A DNA stretch of 64,000 bases, from assembly GCA_934216505.1 (NCBI GenBank), contig CAKQBW010000004.1, forward strand, positions 1 to 64,000, written 5' to 3'. This DNA comes from an uncultured Alphaproteobacteria bacterium (GTDB lineage: Bacteria > Pseudomonadota > Alphaproteobacteria > CAAHEQ01 > UBA3637). The position numbers and the translations under genes were made by a program. The notes under the pieces were generated by a model. It was not told the origin of the DNA. It ran no database searches and saw only the letters and a list, made by a program, of their open reading frames with translations. Of the stretch, positions 32,654 to 40,078 are shown in pieces (position 1 is the stretch's first letter; the number at the start of each line of letters is the position of its first letter).

Positions 32654-32754
32654 TTTTTTCCTTTCTTGTTTTGATAAAGACTATTTTATACCAAAATCGT
32701 ATTTTGTCAATCTTTTTTTTTGATTTTCCCGTCCAAAGAACAGATTTAAAAAAG

Positions 32755-34107
32755 TTAAATTCTTTGCGGACCTATCGGTTGATTTTTAAAAATAGTCCTC
32801 TTTGTGAAGGGGAGGAACTTGGACTTGAGGTATAAATTTGCTCCCAAACTCCCTGGTCCCATTTTTTTTAGATGGGGCAACTGGGTATCCTTTTCCTTTA
32901 ATGAGATGTTGTTTTTCAAGAAATTAAAGCCGACCTCTTCCACCTGAGGGAGTTTTAATACCTGTAAGTGCTTATTTTGAGCCAAACACCCCCCTCCTAT
33001 TTTTTTGACACGGGGTAAGTTTAAATAGCGCAAAGATTGGTTGCGTCCCAAAAAAGCAAGTCCGATTTCTTTTACTTGGGGCATTTCTAAATGAGTTAAG
33101 CGTTTTGTTTCAAACATGAATTTATTTCCAATTGTTTGTGTATTGGGTAGAATTAGTTTAATAATACATCCGTCTTTTACTTCAATAGCAGCCCCTTGTG
33201 AGGTGGAAATTTTATACCCCCTTTCTCCTGTTTTTGACAAGGATAACTTTTTCCCTGAAAATTCGGATTCTAGTGCTTTTTTCAAGGAAATACCTGTTTC
33301 AACAGGGGATTGAATTGTTTTTTCTTTTAAGTTGATAATACAATTATCCAACATAAATTCTTTGTCTTTATCTAACGGGTATAGTTTTCCGTCCTTTACA
33401 TAAAAATCAAACCCGAAATAAATACCATTTTGAACATAATTATACTTTAAAATTTGATTTCCTAACAAAAAATATCCCTTAGGTAAATCTGTATTTTGGG
33501 ACACAAAATCAACTTTCAGATGCTTTATCAAGGAAGCCGTTAAGCCTGGAATAATTTTATCAGGATTACTTCCAAAGGTATTGTCGGGGTTTTCAACCGT
33601 GATGTTGTACCTGTTTTTAATTGAAATAAAGCCTCCTGTTTTTAGAATTTGGATAGAAAGGACGCTGGTGGCATAGGTGTCTTCTCGTCTTTCTTTTCCC
33701 TTAAAAAAGTCCCGATTTAATTGTTTGGCATTTTTTCGTACCGCATTGATAATGTGAAATTTTTGAAATCTTGTCGCATCATCAAAGGTGCATAGTTTTT
33801 CACCGGGCTCAAAATATCGGGAGATTGCATTTTGCTTTTCCAAAGTATCGGCATAATAAGCCTCATATCCCGCTTGATGAAGCAACATGATAGGGTTAAG
33901 ATAATTCCCGTGGGAAATGATTTCAATTTTTTTAAGAGATTCTAAATAGGCAAGTAAAGGAGTTGCCTCGTGTCCCGCATACTTTAAGGTTTTGATAATA
34001 TCAGGTATATCAAAAATGCCACTGTCATACTGACGAATACTTTGGGCAAAATGCTCACCATTTTGTTTTTTTATCAACTCAAATATAGGTTTGGCTGTGT
34101 TTTCCAT
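32755..34107 (-). CDS. Leucine-rich-repeat protein of unknown function
   Basis: A 450-residue protein. The C-terminal third carries about four repeats of a BspA/LRR_5-like unit of 22-23 residues, each with a LxxLxLPxVKxIGxxFL-type core (LTHLEMPQVKEIG, LRYLNLPRVKKIG, LQVLKLPQVEEVG). The first 300 residues are unrecognised and lack a signal peptide, so the protein is probably cytoplasmic or secreted by another route. The ATG at 34107 was preferred over an in-frame GTG at 34122, which has less room for a ribosome binding site. It is next to tRNA-Pro and its duplicated tail, a common place for acquired genes. A binding role is inferred from the repeats. Confidence 0.6.
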   Translation of the reverse strand: MENTAKPIFELIKKQNGEHFAQSIRQYDSGIFDIPDIIKTLKYAGHEATPLLAYLESLKKIEIISHGNYLNPIMLLHQAGYEAYYADTLEKQNAISRYFEPGEKLCTFDDATRFQKFHIINAVRKNAKQLNRDFFKGKERREDTYATSVLSIQILKTGGFISIKNRYNITVENPDNTFGSNPDKIIPGLTASLIKHLKVDFVSQNTDLPKGYFLLGNQILKYNYVQNGIYFGFDFYVKDGKLYPLDKDKEFMLDNCIINLKEKTIQSPVETGISLKKALESEFSGKKLSLSKTGERGYKISTSQGAAIEVKDGCIIKLILPNTQTIGNKFMFETKRLTHLEMPQVKEIGLAFLGRNQSLRYLNLPRVKKIGGGCLAQNKHLQVLKLPQVEEVGFNFLKNNISLKEKDTQLPHLKKMGPGSLGANLYLKSKFLPFTKRTIFKNQPIGPQRI

Positions 34108-34142
34108 TTGTGATATGCTCACTATAAATGATGTATAGATTC

Positions 34143-34171
34143 AGTATAACTTATTTTTAAGAGAAAGTCAA
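34143..34171 (-). promoter_or_regulatory. Promoter of the leucine-rich-repeat gene
   Basis: On the minus strand TTGACT (34166-34171), a 17-bp spacer and TATACT (34143-34148). Confidence 0.6.
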
Positions 34172-34248
34172 ATTTTAGAAAGATAAGTTTTTTTAATTGG
34201 GACGAGATTTTGATTAAGAGAGACTTTCAACAGCCTTGTTATTTTGTT

Positions 34249-34303
34249 TTAAAAAATGCCGTGGCAAGCACGACATTTTCCATTGGTCGGAAGGATGGGA
34301 TTT
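34249..34303. repeat. Direct repeat copy 1: tRNA-Pro tail and terminator
   Basis: An exact 55-bp copy of 34417-34471. It holds the last 20 bases of tRNA-Pro (34284-34303) and the 35 bp beyond, which form a terminator hairpin, without the rest of the tRNA. This is either a truncated second tRNA-Pro gene or the footprint of an element that used the tRNA 3' end as attachment site. Confidence 0.75.
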
Positions 34304-34416
34304 TGCTGACGCTGCCCTTGAAAAATTTTACACTGTAAAACCGGCGCTTTTCCAATCGCCTTTTTTCTGCGGGGAGAACCCACTTTTTCGTGGCTTCAAG
34401 CCCCATTCCACACCAA

Positions 34417-34471
34417 TTAAAAAATGCCGTGGCAAGCACGACATTTTCCATTGGTCGGAAGGATGGGATTT
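34417..34471. repeat. Direct repeat copy 2, including the tRNA-Pro 3' end
   Basis: Identical to 34249-34303, 168 bp apart. On the minus strand TGTCGTG pairs with CACGGCA and is followed by six T (34419-34443), so the repeat carries the tRNA terminator. Only 113 bp separate the copies, with no gene in them. Confidence 0.8.
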
Positions 34472-34528
34472 GAACCCACGACCCCTACGTCCCGAACGTA
34501 GTGCGCTACCAAACTGCGCCACCTTCCG
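34452..34528 (-). tRNA. tRNA-Pro (anticodon CGG)
   Basis: A 77-nt cloverleaf on the minus strand: acceptor CGGAAGG with CCTTCCG, D arm GGCGCAGTTTGGTAGCGC, anticodon loop TTCGGGA giving CGG, T arm GGGTTCAAATCCC and an encoded ACCA. The sequence closely follows the known proK-type tRNA. Confidence 0.97.
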
Positions 34529-34642
34529 ATGTCCCTCTATTATACAGGTTTTATCCCGAAAATCAAGCATTATTTTAAATTTTACGGAGTCTATTTAGAG
34601 ATAAATTTTTAACTTTTTGCTTCTTTTAAGGGTAAGAATGAT

Positions 34643-37600
34643 TTACGCTTGCTTGATTTCATTGATGCCCATAATTTGGGAAAGGCCGTCCAAGACATCA
34701 GGGGTGAGGGTGTATCGTTCAGGCAATTCAAATTCCACATTATATTCTTCTGTTTTTAAAATCAAAAAGATTTTACTGTGGCCCTTGGGGACTTTTTCCA
34801 ATAATTTTTTTATTTCTTCAATGGCTTTGACTTCCTGTAAATGAATAATCAAAGTTGTATTTGTCTGAGCCATGGCTTCGGACAGATAAGCGACATCGGT
34901 GATATTCATGCGAATTTGATCATCATCAGGACGCTTGACGGCACTAATTGTTAATAACAGAGGCTGACCAGATTTTAATTTTTCTCGGTGTAAATTTAAA
35001 GCTTCCTCAAAACACATCATGTCAAAATTACCCGATTTATCGCTGGCGGAAACAAAGGCAAAGCGGTTGCCTCTTTGACTGATTCTTTCCCGTACCTCAG
35101 ACACGATTGCCGCAATACAAGTTCGGACGGCCCCGCTGGCCTTAACCATCGGTTCTATGTCGGCATAATTGACGGCTCTTAATCGTTCCAAAACAGTGGT
35201 AAAAGAGTCCAAAGGGTGGGCAGATAAATAAAACCCGAGGGCCTGTTTTTCTTGTTCTAACTTTTCCATTTGAGGCCAATCAGGACAACGGGTGAGTTTC
35301 AAGGCGTTGGCGCTGGTATCTGCCCCAAACAGACCCAGTTGCGTGCTGTTGCGTCCAGCTGTTTCTTGGGCCGCATAGGAGACAATGTTTTCCACATTAT
35401 TAAAAACAAAAGCCCGATTTTTTTCCAAGCATTCAAAAGCCCCCGCTTTGGCCAAATTTTCCACATACCGTTTGTTTAAAGCGGACACATCTACCCGTCT
35501 GGCAAAATCCTGTAAGGACTTAAAGGGACCATTTTTTTGCCGTTCTTCTACAACGATTTTCATGCCTGCTTCGCCCACATTTTTGACGGCCGACAAAGCA
35601 TAACGCACTTGACCATTTTGGACCGTGAAATTGACCTCAGATTCATTGATATCAGGAATTAAAACATCAATCCCATGGGCCTTAATATCCTCTTTAAAAA
35701 TGGCCAATTTATCCGTATTGATTTTATCCAAAGTCATCGTAGCGGCCATAAATTCAGCGGGGTAGTGGGCTTTTAGATAGGCTGTTTGATAGGCAATATA
35801 GGCATAGGCGGCGGCGTGCGCTTTATTAAACCCATAGGAAGCAAACTTGGCCATCTTATCAAAAACTTTTTCGGCGACCTCAGGGGCAATGCCTTTTTCT
35901 TTGGCTCCTGCCATAAATTTCACTTTTTCAGCGGGCAACAATTCGGGCTTTTTCTTCCCCATAATACGGCGTAGTAAATCCGCCCCTCCCAAACTAAAGC
36001 CCGCCATTTCACGGGAAATCTGCATGACCTGTTCTTGATAAATCATAATCCCATAGGTTTCTTTTAAAATGGGTTCCAACATCGGGTGCATGTAGTCGGG
36101 TTTTTCTAATCCTTTTTTGACCGCAATATAGGTGGGAATAGAATCCATGGGTCCTGGCCGATACAACGACACCAAAGCGACAATGTCTTCAATTTTATCG
36201 GGTTGCATGTCATGCAAGATTTTTTTCATCCCCGAAGATTCCAATTGGAAAACCCCTGTTGTATCTGCCCGACGTAATAACTCAAAAGTTTCCTTGTCGT
36301 CCAAGGGCAGGTGATCCACATTGACCTCTATGTTGCGCTTTTTTAACAACTCTAGCGTCTTTTTAATCGTGGTGAGGGTTTTTAATCCCAAAAAGTCAAA
36401 TTTAATTAAACTGGCTTCTTCCACATACTTCATGTCGTATTGAGTAACTGGCATATCCGAAGAAGGATCTTTGTAAATGGGGACGATTTCATCTAAAGGT
36501 TTATTGCCAATCACGACCCCTGCTGCATGGGTAGAGGTGTTGCGATAAAGCCCCTCTAACTTCACCGCAATGGCAAATAAATCTTTAACTTGTTCATCTT
36601 TTTCAATTTCCTCTTTCAAACGAGGCTCTTGTTCAAAGGCAAGGTTCAAAGTTATTTTGGGATCGTTTGGAATCATTTTGGACAACATATCCACTGTTTT
36701 AAAGGGGACCTGCATGACCCGCCCGACATCACGAATAACGGCCTTGGCTTGTAATTTACCAAAGGTAATGATTTGGGCCACATGGTCAAAGCCATAATGA
36801 TTTTGAACATACTCAATTGTCTTTTCCCGTTTTTCTTGACAAAAATCCACATCAATATCAGGCATATTGACCCGTTCTGGATTTAAAAACCGTTCAAAAA
36901 CCAAATCAAAGCGCATGGGATCAATGTCTGTAATCATTAAACTCCACGCCACCACCGAACCAGCCCCTGACCCCCGTCCAGGGCCCACAGGTACTCCATG
37001 GGATTTGGACCATTGAATAAAATCGGCCACAATCAAAAAGTACCCCGGAAAGCCCATTTGCTTGATGACGCCTAATTCAAACTCCATTTGTTTGCGGTAC
37101 TTGGCCACTTCCTCAGGGGGGCGTCCTTCCATCCGCTTTTTAAAGCCTTCTTCGGCCATATCACACATGTATTCGGCTTCTGTTTTTCCATGACAATCAA
37201 AGTTGGGAAAAGCGGGTTTTTTCTTTTGTGCCATGAAAGCACACCGTTGGGCAATCAAAACAGTATTTTCAAGGGCTTCGGGTAAATCCGCAAATAGGTC
37301 GCACATTTGCGCCTCGGATTTCAGATAATGTTCAGGGGTTAAATGACGGCGATGAGGGTCTGCCAATACTTTTTTTTCGGCAATGCACATCAACGCATCT
37401 TGGGCTTCATACATATCTGGGGTTAAAAAATAGGCGTCATTCGTGGCAACAATGGGGATATTATAATCCAACGCCAGTTTTAAAAATTCAGGTTCGCATT
37501 GTTTTTCGGTGTCCATCCCATGTCGTTGCAATTCAATGAACAGACGGTCTTGAAACATTTCTTTTAATTGTTGGGTAAGTCTTTGGGCATCGTCTTTTTT

Positions 37601-38056
37601 GTTGGCTAAAAGGGCCCGTCCGATAAGCCCCTCTGTCCCCCCCGTTAGACAAATCAACCCTTGTGTGTGTTGGCATAATTCTTCCATAGTGATATGCGGG
37701 GTCTGTTGTTTGTCGGCCCCCATGTAATAGGCGGAAAACAGTTTCAATAAATGATGATAGCCTTCTTCGTTTTGAACCAACAGCACAATTTTATCAAAGG
37801 TGTCTTCTTCGGTATGATAGAGCTCTTTTTTATGGGGTGTTTTAATCAATAATTGTGTGCCCAAAATCGGTTGTATCCCTAAAGGTGGCATTTCATGCAT
37901 CATCGCCATGGCCCCACAGATATTTCCCGAATCGGTCATGGCAATAGCGGGGGCCGCATTTTCTGCTGCCCATTTGGCTAACTGAGGCATTTTAATGGCC
38001 CCTTCCAATAAAGAATAGGCCGTATGCACATGTAAATGTATAAACTTTGGTTGCAT
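34643..38056 (-). CDS. dnaE: DNA polymerase III subunit alpha
   Basis: Replicative polymerase subunit. The 1137-residue protein is a typical DnaE: N-terminal PHP domain (FIHLHVHTAYSLLEGA), polymerase core with the catalytic aspartates in MPDIDVDFC and the GPGRGSGAGSVVAW block, helix-hairpin-helix sequences and a C-terminal OB fold near residues 975-1060. The final 70 residues are the tau-binding type. The ATG at 38056 has no ribosome binding site; a promoter ends 6 nt upstream, so the mRNA may be leaderless. It is divergent from rpsF, sharing a 50-bp promoter region. Confidence 0.97.
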   Translation of the reverse strand: MQPKFIHLHVHTAYSLLEGAIKMPQLAKWAAENAAPAIAMTDSGNICGAMAMMHEMPPLGIQPILGTQLLIKTPHKKELYHTEEDTFDKIVLLVQNEEGYHHLLKLFSAYYMGADKQQTPHITMEELCQHTQGLICLTGGTEGLIGRALLANKKDDAQRLTQQLKEMFQDRLFIELQRHGMDTEKQCEPEFLKLALDYNIPIVATNDAYFLTPDMYEAQDALMCIAEKKVLADPHRRHLTPEHYLKSEAQMCDLFADLPEALENTVLIAQRCAFMAQKKKPAFPNFDCHGKTEAEYMCDMAEEGFKKRMEGRPPEEVAKYRKQMEFELGVIKQMGFPGYFLIVADFIQWSKSHGVPVGPGRGSGAGSVVAWSLMITDIDPMRFDLVFERFLNPERVNMPDIDVDFCQEKREKTIEYVQNHYGFDHVAQIITFGKLQAKAVIRDVGRVMQVPFKTVDMLSKMIPNDPKITLNLAFEQEPRLKEEIEKDEQVKDLFAIAVKLEGLYRNTSTHAAGVVIGNKPLDEIVPIYKDPSSDMPVTQYDMKYVEEASLIKFDFLGLKTLTTIKKTLELLKKRNIEVNVDHLPLDDKETFELLRRADTTGVFQLESSGMKKILHDMQPDKIEDIVALVSLYRPGPMDSIPTYIAVKKGLEKPDYMHPMLEPILKETYGIMIYQEQVMQISREMAGFSLGGADLLRRIMGKKKPELLPAEKVKFMAGAKEKGIAPEVAEKVFDKMAKFASYGFNKAHAAAYAYIAYQTAYLKAHYPAEFMAATMTLDKINTDKLAIFKEDIKAHGIDVLIPDINESEVNFTVQNGQVRYALSAVKNVGEAGMKIVVEERQKNGPFKSLQDFARRVDVSALNKRYVENLAKAGAFECLEKNRAFVFNNVENIVSYAAQETAGRNSTQLGLFGADTSANALKLTRCPDWPQMEKLEQEKQALGFYLSAHPLDSFTTVLERLRAVNYADIEPMVKASGAVRTCIAAIVSEVRERISQRGNRFAFVSASDKSGNFDMMCFEEALNLHREKLKSGQPLLLTISAVKRPDDDQIRMNITDVAYLSEAMAQTNTTLIIHLQEVKAIEEIKKLLEKVPKGHSKIFLILKTEEYNVEFELPERYTLTPDVLDGLSQIMGINEIKQA

Positions 38057-38062
38057 GCCAAA

Positions 38063-38091
38063 AGACTAGCATTTTTTGACAAAAAAATCAA
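38063..38091 (-). promoter_or_regulatory. dnaE promoter, apparently leaderless
   Basis: On the minus strand TTGATT (38086-38091), a 17-bp spacer and TAGTCT (38063-38068) end 6 nt before the ATG at 38056. Confidence 0.5.
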
Positions 38092-38104
38092 TCCATAAAA
38101 AGAC

Positions 38105-38133
38105 TTGCTTTTTTTGAAAATTTTTGGTATAAT
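38105..38133 (+). promoter_or_regulatory. rpsF operon promoter
   Basis: TTGCTT (38105-38110), a 17-bp spacer and TATAAT (38128-38133). It leaves a leader of about 117 nt before rpsF. Confidence 0.7.
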
Positions 38134-38140
38134 CCCGCTC

Positions 38141-38229
38141 AGGATTTAAAAATCCTTTCTCCCACTTTGCTGGGGGATGATGCCTTGGGGGACCTATCAA
38201 AGGTGATAAGTTCTTGAAAATAAAGGCAT
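38141..38229 (+). promoter_or_regulatory. Structured rpsF leader, probable S6:S18 autoregulatory element
   Basis: Three structures follow the promoter: AGGATT/AATCCT (38141-38146, 38151-38156), CCCA/TGGG just after, and a long-range stem ATGCCTT/AAGGCAT (38180-38186, 38223-38229) enclosing TATCA/TGATA. rpsF leaders bound by S6:S18 are known in many bacteria. The assignment rests on position and folding, not on a matched consensus. Confidence 0.5.
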
Positions 38230-38256
38230 AACAACCAAAAGGAAAGAAAAAAGATC

Positions 38257-38634
38257 ATGTCTTTTTATGAAAATTTATTTGTGGTTCGTCCTGATTTGAC
38301 GCAAGCCAAAGTGGATGAATTGACCGCAAAATACGCCAAGGTCATTTCTGACAAAGGTGGAAAAATTGTAAAACAAGAAAATTGGGGATTGCGTGATTTG
38401 GCTTATAAGATTCAAAAGAATCGGAAAGCCTATTATGTTTTGACCTATATGGAAGCCCCTGCGGCGGCCATTATTGAAATGGAACGTTTGATGCGCTTGG
38501 ACGAAAATTTGTTGCGTTATTTGACAACAAAGATTGATGAAATCCCAGAAGGGGCCTCTGTCATGATGGAACCCAAATTCCGCCGTGCCAAAGAAGATAA
38601 GATTGAAGTACAAGTTGGTGAAGGAGAAGAATAA
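38257..38634 (+). CDS. rpsF: 30S ribosomal protein bS6
   Basis: Small-subunit protein that pairs with bS18 on the platform. The 125-residue product shows MSFYENLFVVRPDL and the family core RDLAYKIQKNRKAYYVLTYMEAP, with a charged acidic tail. AAGGAAAG precedes the ATG at 38257. Its stop overlaps the rpsR start by one base (TAATG). It is first in the rpsF-rpsR-rplI operon, and its leader carries a probable feedback element. Confidence 0.97.
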   Translation: MSFYENLFVVRPDLTQAKVDELTAKYAKVISDKGGKIVKQENWGLRDLAYKIQKNRKAYYVLTYMEAPAAAIIEMERLMRLDENLLRYLTTKIDEIPEGASVMMEPKFRRAKEDKIEVQVGEGEE

Positions 38635-38852
38635 TGGAAACAAAGCATACACATGGTTGTCCTTTTTGTGGCGCCAAAGTTAAAGAAATTGACTATAAGG
38701 ATGTCAAAACTTTATCCCGTTATATTACAGAAAATGGCAAAATTATTCCTGGACGCATGTCCAATTTGTGCCGTTATCACCAAACACAATTGACAAAAGC
38801 AATTAAAAAGGCCCGTATTGTGGCGTTGTTGCCTTTTGTTAATAACGATTAA
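38634..38852 (+). CDS. rpsR: 30S ribosomal protein bS18
   Basis: Platform protein of the small subunit and partner of bS6. The 72-residue protein has the conserved core IDYKDVKTLSRYITENGKIIPGR and the basic helix QLTKAIKKARIVALLPF. It keeps four potential zinc ligands (CPFC near residue 10, then CRYH), so it is the zinc-binding C+ type. It starts on the last base of rpsF, so translation is coupled. Confidence 0.97.
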   Translation: METKHTHGCPFCGAKVKEIDYKDVKTLSRYITENGKIIPGRMSNLCRYHQTQLTKAIKKARIVALLPFVNND

Positions 38853-38863
38853 GGAGGTTCATT

Positions 38864-39403
38864 ATGGAAATTATTTTGTTGGAACGGATTGATCGTTTGG
38901 GACAAATGGGTGATGTGGTGAAGGTGAAAAATGGTTATGCTCGTAACTATTTATTCCCTCAACATAAAGCCTTGCGTAAAACGGCCGATAATATGAAGTT
39001 GTTTGAAGCCAAACGCAAAGAATATGAAGCCCGCAATGACTTGTTGAAAAAACAAGCCGAAGAATTGGCGCAAAAGATGGCGGGATTGTCGGTGACAATT
39101 ATTCGTCAAGCGGCTGAAACAGGCCAACTTTATGGGTCTGTCACAGGGCGTGATATTTGCGAAGCCATTGAAAACGCTGGTTTCAAAGTGGAACGTCGTC
39201 AAGTGAAAATCAACGAAGCCTTTAAGGTGATGGGTGTGTTTGATGTGGCGTTGGCCCTACACCCTGATGTTGAACAAACAGTGCGTGTGGTGATTGCTCG
39301 TTCTGAAGCCGAAGCCAAAAAGGTCAAGGAAAAGAAAGTAGTGAAGGCGGAAAAAGCCGAAAAGGTTGAAGAAGCCAAAACTGAAGAAGCGAAAGCGGAA
39401 TAA
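38864..39403 (+). CDS. rplI: 50S ribosomal protein bL9
   Basis: Large-subunit protein extending from the L1 stalk base. The 179-residue product begins MEIILLERIDRLGQMGDVVKVKNGYARNYLFP, the family signature, with the long central helix and C-terminal domain. The last 30 residues are a Lys/Glu/Ala-rich extension (EKAEKVEEAKTEEAKAE) that lengthens it relative to the ~150-residue norm. AAGGAGG precedes the ATG. A terminator follows. Confidence 0.97.
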   Translation: MEIILLERIDRLGQMGDVVKVKNGYARNYLFPQHKALRKTADNMKLFEAKRKEYEARNDLLKKQAEELAQKMAGLSVTIIRQAAETGQLYGSVTGRDICEAIENAGFKVERRQVKINEAFKVMGVFDVALALHPDVEQTVRVVIARSEAEAKKVKEKKVVKAEKAEKVEEAKTEEAKAE

Positions 39404-39423
39404 TCGCAATCCACTTCAAAAAG

Positions 39424-39456
39424 AAAGACCGTCCATTCAATGGGCGGTCTTTTTTG
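39424..39456 (+). terminator. rpsF-rpsR-rplI operon terminator
   Basis: A 12-bp stem from AAAGACCG (39424-39431) with CGGTCTTT (39445-39452), extended inward by four more pairs, then a T run. Confidence 0.9.
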
Positions 39457-39479
39457 TGAGTTAAAAAAACTAGGAGACT

Positions 39480-39962
39480 TTATTTTTGTTTCTTTAACTC
39501 ACTTGTGCAGCACGGGCACCGTGTGGCTCCAACAGGAATTTTGCTGCAACAATAAGGACAGACTTTTTCACTGGGAGGCAGAGGGGCTTTTTCTTCTTTT
39601 TCTTCCATTCTTTCACGCAAAGTATTGATGGCTTTAATCAACAAAAATACAGCAAAGGCCACGATAGTAAAACTGATCAAAGCATTTAAAAATACGCCAT
39701 AATTGATGGTGATGGCCCCCGCTTTTTGGGCGGCGTCCAAACTGGCATAAGGGCCTGCGACAGACCCATCTAATAATTTAATATAAAGGTTGGAAAAATC
39801 CACTTTTCCCAATAACAACCCCAAAGGAGGCATCAAGATATCTTTAACTAAAGAATCCACAATTTTGCTAAAACTAGCCCCGATAATAATACCGACAGCC
39901 ATATCTAACACATTGCCCCTCAAGGCAAACTTTTTAAATTCATTCAGTGCATTTTTTAACAT
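39480..39962 (-). CDS. mscL: Large-conductance mechanosensitive channel with zinc-ribbon tail
   Basis: Opens under membrane tension to release solutes in hypo-osmotic shock. The 160-residue protein has the MscL N-terminus (LNEFKKFALRGNVLDMAVGIIIGASFSKIVDSLV), a second helix (about 87-108) and the conserved pore glycines. The tail carries CPYC and CPCC separated by 11 residues, a probable zinc ribbon, in place of the plain cytoplasmic helix ending. AAAGGAAA precedes the ATG at 39962; the frame to 40037 adds an unconserved piece. It is convergent with rplI. Confidence 0.93.
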   Translation of the reverse strand: MLKNALNEFKKFALRGNVLDMAVGIIIGASFSKIVDSLVKDILMPPLGLLLGKVDFSNLYIKLLDGSVAGPYASLDAAQKAGAITINYGVFLNALISFTIVAFAVFLLIKAINTLRERMEEKEEKAPLPPSEKVCPYCCSKIPVGATRCPCCTSELKKQK

Positions 39963-40030
39963 AGTATTTCCTTTTGTTGAGGACCTTAACTTTATCATAA
40001 AATAAAATGTTTGTAAAGATGGAAAATTTC

Positions 40031-40058
40031 TTGACACCCCCTATAAAGTATGTTATCT
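40031..40058 (+). promoter_or_regulatory. Promoter of the GH77-like gene
   Basis: TTGACA (40031-40036), a 16-bp spacer and TTATCT (40053-40058), 20 nt before the ATG. Confidence 0.6.
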
Positions 40059-40078
40059 TGGGAAAAAAGGGGAGAAAA

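Noticed and set aside
34236..34598. A 120-codon plus-strand frame across the tRNA-Pro repeat
   Set aside because: It translates the direct repeat twice and the antisense of the tRNA; the repeated peptide is an artefact of the DNA repeat.
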